A stretch of DNA of 64,000 nt from Agrocybe praecox (Eukaryota; Basidiomycota; Agaricomycetes; Agaricales; Agrocybaceae). The notes under the pieces are model-generated. The model was not told the origin of the DNA and searched no databases. It saw nothing but the letters and a program-made list of their open reading frames with translations. The stretch covers positions 1,789,001 to 1,853,000 of the forward strand of contig OZ024843.1 of the NCBI GenBank assembly GCA_964017145.1, written 5' to 3'. Within the stretch, counting starts at the first letter, position 1; every line of letters begins with the position of its first letter. A program made the position numbers and the translations under genes. Positions 1 through 14,279 of the stretch are shown piece by piece.

Positions 1-3000
1 ATAAATATTGTGAGCGAAGTGAATCATTGGAATGACCATGACTATACCTGTACTGCATCGGATAAGAGCATGCAAATATTTCGATATACTTCTTCATCGG
101 CGCTTGGTTTGAACTTGTGGTGTATTTGATCGACCATTGTTTCGAGGCTGAGAATTAGTAAAGGGAAGGTCGTTTTGAGCGTCTGAAGTATTTCGTCCAC
201 ATGTTCCGAAGCTTGTCGAGGTTGTGAAGGCGTGGGATCCGGCAGAGCAACATTGGATGGTAGTGTAATGGGCATTGTGCTCCCAGTGCTTTGATCCTGA
301 CCAGTTGGAGCACTGGTAGCTGGCGTGGAAGTGTCCATCTGCGCAGATTCGCTATTGTCTCTTTGAGGTTGTTCCGAACTAATACGTCTCGCGGAATTCG
401 CGGACACCTGGGCTGCTCGAGCAGCCATTGCTTTCTTCATTAATTGCATCTCTTCTCGGTTAGTTCGCAGGTGGTAAAATATCGCCTGTCGTTGATCATA
501 AGTAGAGAATTTCCAAAGATATATAATATATGACGTACCTGAGGGTAATGTCTGGCAAGGTTCAAGAGCAGATAACGCGCTTGTTTCCATTCACGATGCC
601 CCAAAGAAATGCAGAGCTGAGGAATGAACGTTATCCAAAACCAGAATGCGGCTTCCCCTTTGTAAGTATCGAAGCCTCTAGATATCGTTGAAGTATGATC
701 GTCCAAACTCAAAAGCCACAATATCCTGGCAAGCAGAGGTCTACTTTTTCCACTCTTGTAAAGGCCAGCTGCTTGTAGATAGCAACTAACAGCATTGGCA
801 GCTTGACTAAGATCCGAGGGCGAGTCTTTGAATACGCGATCACTAAATCGACCCCATTCTGCCCACGCTTTGGCCTGTGACATATCAAGTTGAACGGCTT
901 GTCCAAAGGACAAAGTTGCATCTTCTGTACGTCCAAGTCGCGAATGGAACATCCCCTTCAGAGTATAAAATTCTGCCTTTTGAGCAGTCGAGAAGAACAT
1001 GAGATTGGTGTTGTTGATGACCTCTAAACCGGCTTGAAGGTCGTTAGGTTTCTGATAATGGGCACGTGCTTGTTCACGAAGTTTCAAAAATGCTTCCGAT
1101 ATTTCGATGTTGGGAAGGGTGTAGATTTTCGTGAGGGCGGTGAAACAGACGTCTAAAAGCTCGTGTTTGCGCGCAACATGGGCAAAACGATTGATAATCC
1201 ATGCTGTTTCGTGGTAACCTCTATATCCAAAGGTATTTGAATTGTTGGCCCCCCCCTGATTCAGGCCATTGATGAGTGGCATGTATGCGCTGTTGATCGA
1301 ACTGAAAACATTTTGCCTCCAAGCAACGAGGTCGCTCCAAATGTTGATGTCGTCGTAAATGTTTGGAAGTCGCTCACGCCAAGCTTGAAGAACCATTTTG
1401 AGTTCGGAAGATTTCTTTTCTAGATTTTGGGCATTTGTTTGAGAAAGAGACCCAAATATCTGAACGGCTTCTTGCAATTCAACAAACTGCTGGAAATGTT
1501 GGAGCAAAGGGATATGCGCCACAGACAAATGTTGCGGCAGTCCAACCCATTTCCTTAATGAGAGCTGCATAGCGTCTTCCAGGAATTTAGTAAACTCAAG
1601 GTTTTTGTCCAATGCAGCAGGATTTTTGAGTAGGGCAATATATGCTTCAAACACCCTTCTGCGTGGAGTGGGCACTTCAGGAAGCAGGTTTATTTGCTGC
1701 TCCAGACTTTCTTTATTCTCGTGCCAGTCCTTGATTCTCCAAGCACATTCCAACGTTAATTCGTGATTGCTTTCTCCTTTGGCAAAATCATAGAGAACGT
1801 CCCATTGTTGTAGTTTCTCTGCCGAAAGAACCCAATGGTCCTCCCATAGACAATACTCCGTTTCAGAAAATGGAATAGTGCCGGCCCTCACACGACTTTG
1901 AGCCGCTTCATAAGTATGAGCCGCCTGTTCCCACATGCCAGCTTGTTCGTACGCCAGGCCAATATTCGTTTCCATCCGGATGGATCTTTTCCGCCATAGA
2001 CCATAAAACATATCTTCTTCGGCTAGTTCTGCGTAGACGTCTGCTAAAGAGTCATATACGTGGTCGGATATAGTGACATCATCTTCCTTGATGTAATCTA
2101 AAGATTTTTCGAGGATTTCGAGACCAATGTGCCAGGCACCAAAGGACTTTGCTAGATATTTGACAAGGTGGGGAGGCAAAGTCATTGGGGGAGAACAGGC
2201 ATGAACGCCAGTAAGCAATGTCTGAATTACATTTGGCCTGAGAGATGCTTGCTTCGTATGATAATCCTTGCTGAGAAGAATAACCATATGATTGGTAATC
2301 TCGGACTGTTCGCGCCTCGTCAAACATGACCAGATAGCTGGAAACAAGGAGATCCAAGTTTCGTGAGCAGCTTGGGGATCCAAGAATAGCAAGCGCTGCA
2401 TTGGACGAACAATGCTTTGTAGTTGGGGTCGCAGGATAGGATTGGAAGATAAATGTAACGATTGTTGATGTTTGTAATTGACTGGTAATTCAACGTCTGT
2501 CGCACCAAAGATGAGGTGGAGAGCAAGATATATCCAATTGTAATCTGCCAGAGCATCCCAATTTTGTACCCCTAGAACGTAGGTTAGACGGCCAAACAAT
2601 GATCGAGGAACGCTGATGTCAAGAAGGTCCATGAACCTCTCTCGTAAAGCAGAGTCTTTGGCACGACAGCCCAACAAGAATGATTGCTCGAGGCGGTTTG
2701 TCAAATCACTACGTCGCAGAGATGGCTCGGTATAGATCTCATAGATGAGTTCTAGATACGGATGGAAAATTGCGTCCCCACGGCTCTCGTAAAGAGTCAT
2801 CTTCTGGAGAAGTGTGGCCTTTTCCTTCATAGTGGGATACGCTTCTTGCCTATGAAGTGCCCATGTGCGTGCAAGATCCAAGATGTATCGACACAGGATC
2901 AAACTCTTAGACTTGTCAACAAAGACGCACAATGTGCTTAAAAGCCAACGTCGTTGATCACCTAAGAATGCGACGGACATTTGACAGATATCAAGAATCG

Positions 3001-6000
3001 TCAAGACCAGACGAACATTTGCTTCATAACCTGGGGAAGTCGGTGTAGAATGAATGTGTTCTTTCGTGAGCTTGCTAAGAAGTCTCATAAGGGGTTGGCT
3101 AAACGGTTCAATGCGCTCTGGTGCGATGCGCACGACCGATTTCAGCATGCCTAGTATTCCTGGAGAGGAAGTAGAGTTACGCAAGCCTTCTCCCACAGAA
3201 GAGTAAACGAAGGCATGAAAGTCTGATAGTTCCCCGTGTTGCTCTTCATCCTCTTTAGGCAATGGATATAGACGAATTAATTGATCAAAGATAGGATGTA
3301 ATGTGTCGTTCATAGTGTGATCTTCAACGAGTAAGCCTTTACGGATGAGTTTCTGTAGGATGGTTGCGTTCGTCATATACCAAGAGTCGGGTTGTTCTGC
3401 AGCGATTGCCCGGAGCACTTTAGCATTCGATATTGCCTGAGCAAGTGTATTGGCATTGTCTATCGGTATGTCATTCTACAAAAACCCATCAGCCGAAATC
3501 ATGACAAATAGTACATAAAACTGACCTCGAGCACGCGAGAGAAGAAACGTAAACCAACGGTCACATCTGTCCATCCATTTGGCCCCACGATTAGCTGAAG
3601 TAATGATAATGCTTTTGGTAACAAGGCCATCCTAGTGGGTTGGTCATGGGGGAAAGTCGAGAGGCGCACTAGATAGCTGACCATGTTTTCCCTAAGAATC
3701 AGAGGGGTTGACCAATTCGAATCATCATGAAGTTGATCGGTCTGCATAGCATTTGGGTCTGTCTTCGTAGTTTGTGAGGTCTGTTCTTCCCAGTTGAATA
3801 TAACTTGCAGCAGGTCAATTGAAAGTAGTCGTGTGTCCATAGCAGATGATGGAAGCATGCCCAATTTATTTAGATGATTTGCAATGTGGGGCACAAAAAG
3901 AGAGCGAACAGGGAAAAAGATTTGAGGTTGTTTCGCAATGAGATGGTATATAGTCATCATTGTAACATTGCCTTCTTCTGCTAAGAGTCTCCTGGTAGTT
4001 GTGGCCCATGCGGGAGGGCCTGGTTCAGTTCCCTCTGACTGTGGGAGTGACGGTGCTAACACCGCGAGGGCTTCCTGACGTAGAGCTATGCGCCCATCAA
4101 GATGGGGCATGCGTAGCAGTCCCACCCATGCACGTAATATGAATTTTTGTGGAGTAGGGAACGCTGCAAAAAAGCGGGCGGCAAGAAGATACGATGTCTG
4201 TTTGATGATAATGTCATCGTTCAGTGTGATGTATGACCATGCATATTTCATGATAGATTTTTTTGCAACATCCAGGAGATTAGGGTAGTATTGAACCAAG
4301 ACTGTAGTCAAGTGCAGGATCTCGATACGGAATGTATCATCTACTTCTTGGAATGCATGTGACTCGTTAATGGGCTGCCAGAGGAGACGGTGCAATTGAT
4401 CGATGAAGTCAGTGTTGATAAGGCTTTCAGTCTGTAGTGGCATTTTGGCGTGAGAGAGTAGAATAGGTGTCACAATATAACGAATGAACATGGTCTTCTG
4501 GGCAAGGGAGTAGTCCGAATTTGTGAACCAAGTAAGGAATCGCATGAGAATGTTGCGTTTAAAGATGATATCCGTGCTGAGTGCGACATGTTCGTAGAGG
4601 AATTGGGTTGTTCCGATGACATCTATACCGAGATCAAATGTATACAAAGATGTGATTTCGAATAAAAGGTCGATTCGTGGCGACAACTTGAGGGCCTCGA
4701 CGAATATCGAGAGCATTAGTGAATACTTCTGCGATAGATCCACAACAACGGCAGAAAGACTCTCCGATGAGGGTACACTCTTGTGCCACATTTCGACGAC
4801 TGCGTTTATAGCATAACCGAATTCGTTGACCCATGAAGGCAAAAGGTCTGCCAAGTCATTGAACAAACTGAGCACACTGACGACCACATTCCGTTCATTT
4901 CCTGCCCTTAACCGGTTAACTAGAACTGGGGTTCTGGAAGCTAATTCGCGGAGTAGGTTGGGGGCGAGATCAGCTTGCAATATACTACGCAGTGTCCTGA
5001 GATGCCGAGGATAAGAGAGGTGCCGAAGGAAAAGATCGATTCCTTCTGCGGGGTATCGATCGAGGTAACGCGCCAGGGGTTCGGAAAATGGACTTTTCGT
5101 TGAAAAATGCATCTGTGTCTCTGTCTGAACGATGGCATTGACCAACTGCTCGAGGAATATATTCGCTGCAGAGGGTAGCAAGTGAAAGATGTTTGCCAAA
5201 CGGACAAGTTTGGTGATCCCTTCATTATCGACTAGAGATTGCTTCGACGAGTCTTGCAGCAACTGTGGGTCGGCTACTATGCGGAAATGGTCAAGGAGTT
5301 TATGGCCTATCTCGACCTTGAAATAGTTTGTTAATAGTTCAAGCAAACGGGCCAATCCTTCTAATCCGGGCACAGACAAGCGACGAGGATCTGCTAAATT
5401 CATCAGGATTGGTCGCAGACCAGTCTGTAGCAGTTCTTTGGGCAGTCGACTCTGATGAGTAAGGACCATGCGAAGACCCTCGTGGGCAACATCCTTAACT
5501 TCTGGAGACGGTGAATAGAGTGATTTGAAATAAACACTGGTCACCCTATTCAAAATTTCAGTAAGCGCGAGTGGAAAAGAAGGGTCCACATCCTGGACTT
5601 ACCTTTGGCGCGTTTGATGTTGGCGTGAGAAAAAGTCCGTCAGAGGCATAGAGGCTGTCAATAATTTTATACAAGCCACTCTCAATTTTATAACCTCGAG
5701 GCCTCCTTGACGAAGGTTTCGAGGGCCTAAAAGCTGCGTATCATCAGCATCGGCCAGGGCCAGAGTTTCATGAAGCAATCGAAGAAGTTCGTCGTTTAGT
5801 TCAACAAGCGGAGGGTCCAACGTAACGCAGTAACGGATGGCTTCAATCATGCCTATCTGTTTCGAAAATGGTAAAGCTCGGAGGGGTTTCGTGTATATTC
5901 CCATTAGCATTCGGTCCCTATGCGGCATGAGGAGTTCAATTGCAGGTTTTCCGGTCAGCTCCATTAGCAGGCCAAGGCAGTTTTGAGCCGCCTTTCGGAC

Positions 6001-9000
6001 TAGAGGGTTGGGACTTTGAAGCTCAGGGAAGAATATTCCAACTGAATGCACGAGTTTTACGCGGGTTGACTCAAGTGTGAGATCAAGATCGGTGTTACTG
6101 ATCCGTAGAACAGTCATAAGCACGTCAACGACATCTTCAACGTCGCGTGGTAGGTCAGATGGAAGGTCTTTCAGAATGTGCAAGAGCGTGCGATATAGGT
6201 CGAGTTCACGATCGATTATCCATTTTGGACCCAGTTCGGGTGTCTGTGCCATAATCTTGACGCCATTGCAACCAGCACTCTTCCGAGTCCACGAGTCATC
6301 CAAGCACAGAGCGGTGAATCGATTTGCAATTTGATGCAAAATTAACATAATTTCTGGTTGTGTTTTGTCAACCTTGACATTCATAGATACAAGACCATGA
6401 ATCATCGAGGAAATAGTAGAACGCGCTTTGATGGCCTGCTCGGGTTGCTCGCGGGCTAACGCGTGCGGGAGAGCGTCTAGATAGCAAGAAAGAATGATGC
6501 TAGGTGTAGGTCTTGCTCCAGCATCTCGAGATTGGCCTCGCTTGATTTCTTCTTCAAAAATAGCTTGGGCAAGTTTGCGAACATACGCTTCCGCTTGATC
6601 CTGGACTTCTGGGAGGTGCAAAGCGTCGAATATACCCTCCAAGGTACTAACAAAGGTCTCTTCCACATTTCGTCCATTTATGCCCTATGAAAGATTAATG
6701 TGTGGCTTATTTTCAAAAGAAGATGGACCTTACCTCGTGGAATAGCATCGACAAACAATTTTCTAGATAGTTGTATACATGGGTTCGATCATGAGGCGAG
6801 ACTTTCATAATACTTCGAGAAGCCAGTCCAGCGATTGGACCCATTTCTATTCTCTCAACGACACCACTGAAGGCAATAGAAAATTTGGCGGGTTCAGAAT
6901 GATGCCGATAAACCAACGATGGCTCTTTTGTGAGTAGGCGTCTATTGCGCCCGCCTAGTTTTCCTAAAATCCGGATGGTAGTGTGGGCCGGATGGTGTGG
7001 TGCAGGCAAAGGTTTCAAATGGTTGAATAATGCCTCCATGAGTTCGCGAAGAACTGTACTCAAAGTTGGGTCCAAGAAGTCTGGGGTCAAATTGTCAATG
7101 CATAGCTCCAAGGTCCGCAGGCCTTGAGAAACAAGCTCCGGGGTGCCTCTGAGAGCCAGGGCTAATGGTTGCATGAGGTAAGTTAAGTGCGGAAGAAGAT
7201 GAGTTAATCGCAACGGAACGGTAAGGCATAGCTCCACGATCATGTCCCGAGTTTGCCCCTGCGACGCCAAAAGCTGCCTATTCAAACTTTCCAACATATC
7301 TGGCAGCAAGGGTACGACGGCATTGTACAAGAGTTCATAGCGACCTCCTCCAACGCCAATTGCCCTAAAAAGGGCCCGCAATAAATGAAAATAATTGGTT
7401 GGCTTTGTTGCCTTGGCCGCGAGGGGAAAGCAATCCATAAGTAACTTGCTAACATGTGACGCAAGTATAGCCTCATTCGTAGCCGGATGGGTGGCAACAG
7501 CTGCAAAAGCCATCTTGTAGAGTCGAATGGTCGCTGCTGCTGTTAAATCATCGTAATCTCCGAGAAGAGGAAGGCGGTCGACCAAAAATTGCAGTACGAT
7601 TGCCAAGAGTGTGGCGGAGGTAGTGTCTCGTGTGAAAAGAAATTGGCACACATTTAGGAGGATAATTCTTTTACGAGCGCGCTCAAAAAAGAAGTCCATT
7701 TTGTGAGTCCATACTTCCTGAAAGACATGTAAGTTGACTTCCGTCAAAGCGTGTCCAAACCAATCTATCGGTTCGCTTTGATCCTGCATCCGAGGGTCTT
7801 CAAATTGTGACATGCAACGAATGCACGCCTCAAAGAATCGAAAGATTAATGTTCCATCCGGAGCTGGAGCCTCGCATTTTTTCAATGATGCCAAACAAAC
7901 ACGGAAACCATGAAGAAGTGTTCGGAAGACCAGACGCGATTCTGAAAATTCAACTATTAGGAGTCGTTTGGATTACAAGTTTAACACATACCCTGTAGAA
8001 CGTCTTCGGGTTTTTCAGTTAAATTTATGGCACCACCTATGGGCCTAGCCTTTTCTATGAATCCTACATCTGTAATCGTTCCAGGTATGGAGACAGATTT
8101 GCTCCGTTCAAGGGTAGCAGATGCCTCCGAATACACGATGCAAAGACCTTCAAGTTTCTCAAGGCATGTTTCGAACATAGCTTCTATCAATCTGGCTGCA
8201 CCCTGGGAGGTCTCCTTTGCAAGGATAGCATCCGTCAGCCCAAACATCATCTTGGCGAATAAAGTATGCAAATTGAATCCTAATGCAGGATCGTGCATCA
8301 TAGACGAATAAACATGAACTATACGTTCCAGTTGAGGGGCGGTTAAATCGTTCCGAACGTGATGAACTAGGTCAGTCACCGCGGTGTATACATTAGCCCT
8401 GAACTATTTAATTAGTCTTTGACATAAACATCCAGTGGAAATGCACGCGCCTCAATGCCTCACGACTAGCTATTCCTGTGCCCAAAAGCACTGTTTCGTC
8501 GAAAAGTTTGTCCAACCGATCATAGAGTGCTTTTCTGTGCGGTGTATTCATTAAATGACGGAATACCACTATCAATTCCTATAAGACAGTAAGCAAAGTA
8601 CACCTGCGCAACAATTATTCATACCTTTCTCATGGCAACACCGTTTGCCGGGCAGTCCTGAAGAAGGCGAAGGGCAGTTAGAATAAGGGTCTCGCCGTAT
8701 GAGTCTGACACATCCGTTGAAAACCGCATAACATAGGCCAAGTATGAGAGCATCTAAAAAAGAATGAGAAATCAAAGTAAAAGAGAAAAGGCGTCAATAA
8801 CCTTTATTTGAGCTTGAATAAAGTCGTTGTAAACGGTGGGATTTTTCATGGATGGAGACATGCCAGCCCAGATTCCCCCCATTGCTTCATGATCAGTTCG
8901 AGCTTGCTGTTGTATTGGCGATTCGAGGGCCAATACGCTGAAGGCATGTGGCGTTGTTGTAGGCATGGTGGCAACGACCAAGTTCCTATGCATTTGTGAC

Positions 9001-9670
9001 ATTATCACCATCACCATGCCCATCTCACCAAGGGCCTTGAAGCTTCGCAATGCGAGTAAAGCAATATTGCTGTCGACTGGTGCTGACTCTGCTCCTAGAT
9101 ATTGTGGAACAAGGTCTTTCAAATTTTGGCATGCTTCTTGAAAGATGGTGATGAATTCCGTTAAGCCTTCTTCTGTCGCTGATCGATAGGTACGAATGTG
9201 GTCCACCATCATCTTACACGCTGTGGCCCCATTATCCTCATTGTCGTGCCGAAGAACATGAAGCATGCAACTGAAGATTGCAGGGAGAAGAGAACGAATA
9301 GCCTCATTGACGGGGAGGCGGTTTAGAATGTCGAACTGGACTCGACGAAACTGATATTCAGGTGAATCCTTGCGAAAGGAAGGTTCTCCCGAACGGATTA
9401 AATCCAACAATGGTCGGACCAGACGCGGTAAACTGCGCGCTGATTCTGAGTCGCGCATTGTGTCTAACATTTCACGTATCTCGCAAGCTACAGCATGTCT
9501 CTGACGAAGTTCTGGGTGAAGGTAATCAAGTATTGCCTGCATCTTTCAAAAAGGGACATACCTATGTTGGGGTCAGCGATGCGAGACATCCTCAAATCTA
9601 AGTCAGACGCTGCAGCGGAAGATGTCGCACTAGGCATCGACTCCATGGATGAAGGGGCTGCCATTGTCAT
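1..9670 (-). CDS. TRA1: TRA1/TRRAP-type PIKK-family pseudokinase, partial (C-terminus beyond left edge)
   Basis: This is the large scaffold and activator-binding subunit of the SAGA and NuA4 histone acetyltransferase complexes in the nucleus. Roughly 3,000 residues of helical repeat are encoded in long exons (about 440-3418, 3499-5589, 5599-6666, 6713-7894, 7981-8379, 8772-9493 and smaller ones). The N-terminus carries the family signature IADPNI followed by ELRQRHAVACEIREML. The middle is HEAT repeats, and the stretch from about 3400 down to 42 is FAT domain. The last visible exon ends in LLSDAVQ at a GTATAG donor, so the FRB-like, kinase-like and FATC parts lie outside the window. The start chosen is the first in-frame ATG (9670); a second ATG two codons later (9664) is equally possible. 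An apparent frame break near 9515-9542 is explained by a 49-nt intron. It shares a 325-bp divergent promoter with the CTNNBL1 gene. Assignment is secure; the exact exon list was not fully worked out. Confidence 0.93.
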
Positions 9671-9995
9671 ATGCAAGAGGACATGGAAGTAGTAGTCAAA
9701 TGAGAAGAATTGGTTAATATATCCTTCCAACTTTGCTCAGGTTGTATCAATACCAAACTCAGGCCAAATCATGTGACTACTGAATATATTGATTTCTACC
9801 GTCATAACTTAACTCTGAGGACGGTTGCACGACGCGCCATCCAAATACTACTCAAGTGTTAATCAGCGACGTGAACCCCTCCTTCAAGCCAAGGGTGCAA
9901 GGTCCCCGCAAACACTTTACTGAAACTATATATATATTGCAAGCCTACTATCAAGACTCAAAGACGGTCGAAGTCGCGCCTCACATACATATATA
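9671..9995. promoter_or_regulatory. Divergent promoter between TRA1 and CTNNBL1
   Basis: A 325-bp spacer separates the two start codons, so it must hold both promoters. An alternating TA tract lies at about 9928-9940, some 55-65 bp upstream of the CTNNBL1 ATG, and could serve as a TATA-like element for the plus strand. No other element can be named with confidence. Confidence 0.5.
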
Positions 9996-12422
9996 ATGGA
10001 TATTGACAAACTTTTCAAGGTAAACCCCAGTTCTGTCTTGTCTCTTTTCATGACTAATTACTGCGTAGGTTCCCAAACTCCCTCCTGGAGGGAACAAAAG
10101 GAAACTTCCTGATAATCCTACTCCTGAAATGCTCAAGAAACTCAAAATGGACTCTTCCTCCACTGCAAGTTCTCCTGAAGTGACGTCCATATCAAGGAGA
10201 ACAACAATTGAAGATGTTGACGAAGACAGCCAAACAAACACGCAATTTGCCCCAGGCGGCGATGCAGATTACTTTGAGGAAGAAGACGATGAAGGTCGTT
10301 TCTTTGGCGGTGGCTTGACATCAGAACAGAAGGAAATTCTCAATATATTTGAAAAGGCAGAAGGAAATATACACGACGATGAGGTATGCCTTCGATACTC
10401 CACATTTGGAAGGCATCAGCTCAAGCAAATGGATGAAGATTCAGACCTTGTCCATAACTCAAATTCGCAGATTACTACTAACATTCGAACGTGCCGTTAA
10501 TAAAAACCAAGACCAACGATCGAAATACCCAGGAGATCCTTCTAGGTGAGTATTTCTTAACGATATGGCTTCTGTCAGGGCGATCTCACGTGAACTCCCT
10601 ACTCTTCGTCTTAGATTCATCGACTCAGAAGCGGACCTCGACAGCGCCATTAAGGGTTTACTGCCACTGTCTCAGTCACCGGCATTGGCATACACAGAGC
10701 TTGTACGATCTGGCTCAATTGCATTGCTCGTGGGGCTTCTTACTCACGAAAACATGGACATTGTCATTGATGTTGTTGAACTTATATTCGAACTAACCGA
10801 TGAAGATGCCGAGGTTGAATACGAGGAAGAAGAAAATGAAGAATCCGAGGAAGCCACGAAAATCCTGGTTGATGCATTGGTGCGTAGCCCCTTTTCTAAT
10901 GTTCGACGTTTGGCAATAATAATTGAGGGGATGCAGATTGAGAATTCAACATTGGAGCTGCTGGTTGATAACTTGGCTCGCTTAAATGAATCAGAAGAAG
11001 CAGATAGGCAAGGCGTTTTTCACATCTTAGGTAGCTACGTTTGCTGACACACTGAAATCCGGTTCAAACTGACATTACGTCGCCCAGGAATATTCGAAAA
11101 CTTCATTGCCTTGAACCCGGGGCTGTCGTCAAATTTGGTATCGAAAACGACAATTCTTGATTGGCTTTTGAATAGAATCCAGTCGAAATCACACGACGAG
11201 AACCGTGGCTATTCAGCAGAGCTATTGTCGATATTCTTACAGGATAAACCAGAAAACAAATTGGTGTTTGGAGAGAAAAATGGTGTGGAGATCATTCTCA
11301 AAGCTCTTTCGGTAATGTGTGACCTTTGGTTTCTATTCGGTGCCTAACTTATTTGTTTAGCAATATCGACGAAGAAATACTGTCGACAGCGAGGAAACTG
11401 AATTTATGGAAAATCTCTTCGATACCTTATGTTCTGCCTTGAATGAAAAAGAAATTAAGAAATTGTTCCTTGACGCAGAAGGACCGGATTTAATGATTCT
11501 CATGATGAAGTAAGCACTATCTCAAGTTTAAAATATCAGAACTGCCAACATTTTATTACTTTCAGAGAGAAAATGGATTCGAAATCCAGGTCTATCAAGT
11601 TGTTAGATTATGCATTATCGGGCCCTACTGGCGCCGATTTATGCACAGCTTTTGTTGGTGCATTGGGTCTAAAAACCCTGTTTACTGCATTGATGGGAAA
11701 GGTCAGACAAGTGTTTTCTGTGTCTTATATCACGTCTACACCTCACTTTTTAGACTGCCAAGAAAAACAAGGCGTCAGTCGATACACCGGCTTCTGAAGA
11801 CATCGGTCACATATTAGGGATAATCTCTTCCTTATTGACGAATTTATCTTCTGAATCACAAGCCCGAATCAGAGTCATAGTAAAATTCGTGGAAGCGGAC
11901 TATGAGAAAATTGACAAACTCATTGAAATCCGTGATGGTGCACGAAAACGCCTGTCAGCTACTGACGCTGAAATCGATAAGGACAAACAGGCGCGCCTTC
12001 TCAGAGTTCCTTCGAAATTGTCCTACTTACACTTTTATAGATCATTTTGCAAGACGAAGGAGAAGAAGGCCTGACCCCAGACGTCGAAGATGGCTTCTAT
12101 TTACGACGTCTAGATGGCGGTCTGTTTGTGTTACAAACAGTTGATTATATTTTGGCATGGTTAATGATGGAAGATGACGGTGTACGTATGCTTTATTATG
12201 ATGGAAGATTGCAACGTCTGGCTCATATCCATTACACAGATACGACAGCATGCTCTCAGAATGCTAGACCGACGAAATCAAGGTCTTAAAGATATTCTAC
12301 GGACTCTTCAACTGTATTATGACCACGTCGACGACGACAGTGACACGAAGACAGACAATGAGTCACCGATATCTCAGAGAGAGATATTACAGGGCTTGAT
12401 GTCGGCCTTGGATGTCGTTTGA
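9996..12422 (+). CDS. CTNNBL1: Beta-catenin-like protein 1 (CTNNBL1), armadillo-repeat Prp19-complex-associated protein
   Basis: This is a nuclear armadillo-repeat protein of the CTNNBL1 family; in animals it associates with the Prp19/CDC5L spliceosomal complex. The first exon encodes only MDIDKLFK (9996-10019) and splices to VPKLPPGGNKRKL, a lysine/arginine-rich segment resembling a nuclear localisation signal. An acidic stretch then leads into FFGGGLTSEQKEILNIFEKAE, a family hallmark. The rest is helical armadillo repeat in at least eight exons, including NMDIVIDVVELIFELTDED and the C-terminal RRNQGLKDILRTLQLYYDH. The stop at 12420-12422 follows a short acidic tail. The ATG was chosen because it opens the conserved MDIDKLFK exon and follows stops in all frames. 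The gene converges on UTP15, leaving only 97 bp between the two stop codons. Confidence 0.92.
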
Positions 12423-12519
12423 TAGAAGCTTAATCAAGGGTGTTGTGCGTCTGATTATGTAGATGTATACTTATTACTAAATGAAAACAGAGCTATAAAA
12501 AAAACATGTACCAAGGATG

Positions 12520-14279
12520 TCACGAAATTGTTGACGATAACATCATAGTTAATGCTCCCTTTGTTTTAAGTATTTCTTCTTGGAATCGAAGCTCGGCCGT
12601 TATTTTTTTCTGGAGCCGCAAGAAAAGACCATCAATCAATGGCGCTTGTCCTATGACGGGAGCATACATATCTAACGACAAGTTAACGATAATATAATGT
12701 TTCTTTGCTGCAATAAACATACCAAGGACAATGCTCGCAACGTCTGCCACGAGCTCCCCGAATCGAGGATCCGCAACATACTTAAGCAATAAGCGGATGA
12801 TAGGTTCCAAAATAACATCGTCCCGACCAGCAAGGGCAATTCTAAGACCATCCCGATGAATAAGTTCTTGTATCAATGCAAATGTCGTTGTTGGAGGCAC
12901 ATTCTAAAAGGGTACATGTAAGTGTAACCAGGTTGGTGGATAGCGAAAACGTACTTTTTTCAAAACAGAGTCTAAGGCAGCAGAATACTTGAAATTTTTC
13001 AATAGTCTGTCGTATTCTTTCAACTTCCTAGAATTCTGTGATTCCATTTTTAGGTCATTTGAACTGGCAATTGGTTGGGAATGATGTTTATGGGAGTGCG
13101 CGCCATGGCCAATGGTCAAGTCCGCAATAATGGCCTGGGCATCTAAGCGAGCTTCGTCGGCTTGAGAAACCTCAGAAGCCTTAGGATCTCGTCTACGCAC
13201 ACACAATGTGCCGTCCGACATGCCGCCTAGTATATGAGTATCGTCGGGCTATTGAAACAGTCAGTTGTCCGGCCTTTTCGACAGCAACGCAAATGCACGC
13301 ACCGACACCGCTAAGCAAAGAATGGGAGCAGAATAACGCATGGTGTGGACAACTTTGTACGTGCTGACATCGTAAACCTTCACCATTTGATCTAAGCTTC
13401 CGGTGAGAAGTCTATCCGCTTTGGCGTTGAAAGTAAGTGAAGTTATCGTCTTTTGATGATTCGAAAGTGCGCGTGTACATCGACCACCAGCCACCAAGTC
13501 CCAAGCCCGAAGGATGGGACCAGAAGTCGACATAGCAACTGTTCCTGATGGGAACATGAGGACCTGTTCGACTGGACTCTTTGTCGTATGGTCATGACCA
13601 CTCTCAGAGGTCATTAACATTTCGCAGCTCCCCGATCTTGAGTCAAATAATCTAACTGTTCCATCGTACGAGCCTGTGAGAATGAGGTTGGGGTTTGAAG
13701 TTGAGACCTGTCCGGAGCGAACGTAGTCTGTATGGTCGGTGAATGTTGTGATTGGCGTTTGCGAAGGAACGTCCCAGAGTTTGACGGTGGTGTCGTCAGA
13801 ACAAGATAATACATGGGTGGGAGATAAGGAAGAAAATTTGGTGACATGGACAGGCTGTTTGTGAGAGTCTAGCGTGCGTAGAATTGCGCGGGAGTTGATG
13901 TCGAAAACCTGAAGAGGATTAGCGAAGATTCTAGTGAACGAAGGGAGGTTTGTGGTGAACTCACTTGAATTAGACCACTATCGTCGCCCGCCACCACAAG
14001 TTTGCCATCCTCTCTGATACAACCGCTTCGAGCGACGTCTTTGAAGCGTGAAATCGTTTTCGTGAGCTTTTGGGTGCGTGGTGCATAAATTTGTACTCTT
14101 GTGGCGGCAGTTACAGCATACCTATGTGGTTTAGATGGGGAGAAATGAACAGAGGTTATTGGGGCATATTCCTTGACAAATACAGGGTGCTTGAATTGTC
14201 TCCAATATCTCGATTCTGCGGTATGTTTGGTACTTGGAGGCCGTCGATGGGTCTTGACGACGACGGACTGATAGTCCAT
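12520..14279 (-). CDS. UTP15: U3 snoRNP protein UTP15 (WD40, t-UTP/UtpA subcomplex)
   Basis: This is a nucleolar small-subunit processome component needed for 18S pre-rRNA processing, and in yeast also linked to rDNA transcription (t-UTP). About 540 residues come from five or six exons. The N-terminus (YWRQFKHPVFVKEYAPITSV) leads into a WD40 propeller, with repeat cores such as HVLSCSDDTTVKLWDV, LTGSYDGTVRLFDSRSG and LLTGSLDQMVKVYDV. The linker has a conserved RKLKEYDRLLKNFKYSAALD helix. The C-terminal UTP15_C helical domain spans 12520-12900 (FALIQELIHRDGLRIALAGR and beyond). The start at 14279 is the first ATG, just before MDYQSVVVKTHRRPP. Its promoter is shared with TCTP, which is transcribed the other way. 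Length and domain order are normal. Confidence 0.93.

Noticed and set aside
1249..1256. Run of eight C in TRA1 coding sequence, a possible sequencing frameshift
   Set aside because: The 992-codon exon stays open in one frame across the run (NQGGANNSN), with conserved sequence on both sides.
9515..9542. Apparent frameshift in the 5' part of TRA1, where two open frames overlap
   Set aside because: A 49-nt intron (GTATGT...CACCCAG) joins IADPNI to ELRQRHAVACE in phase, as in the TRA1 family, so no mutation is needed.
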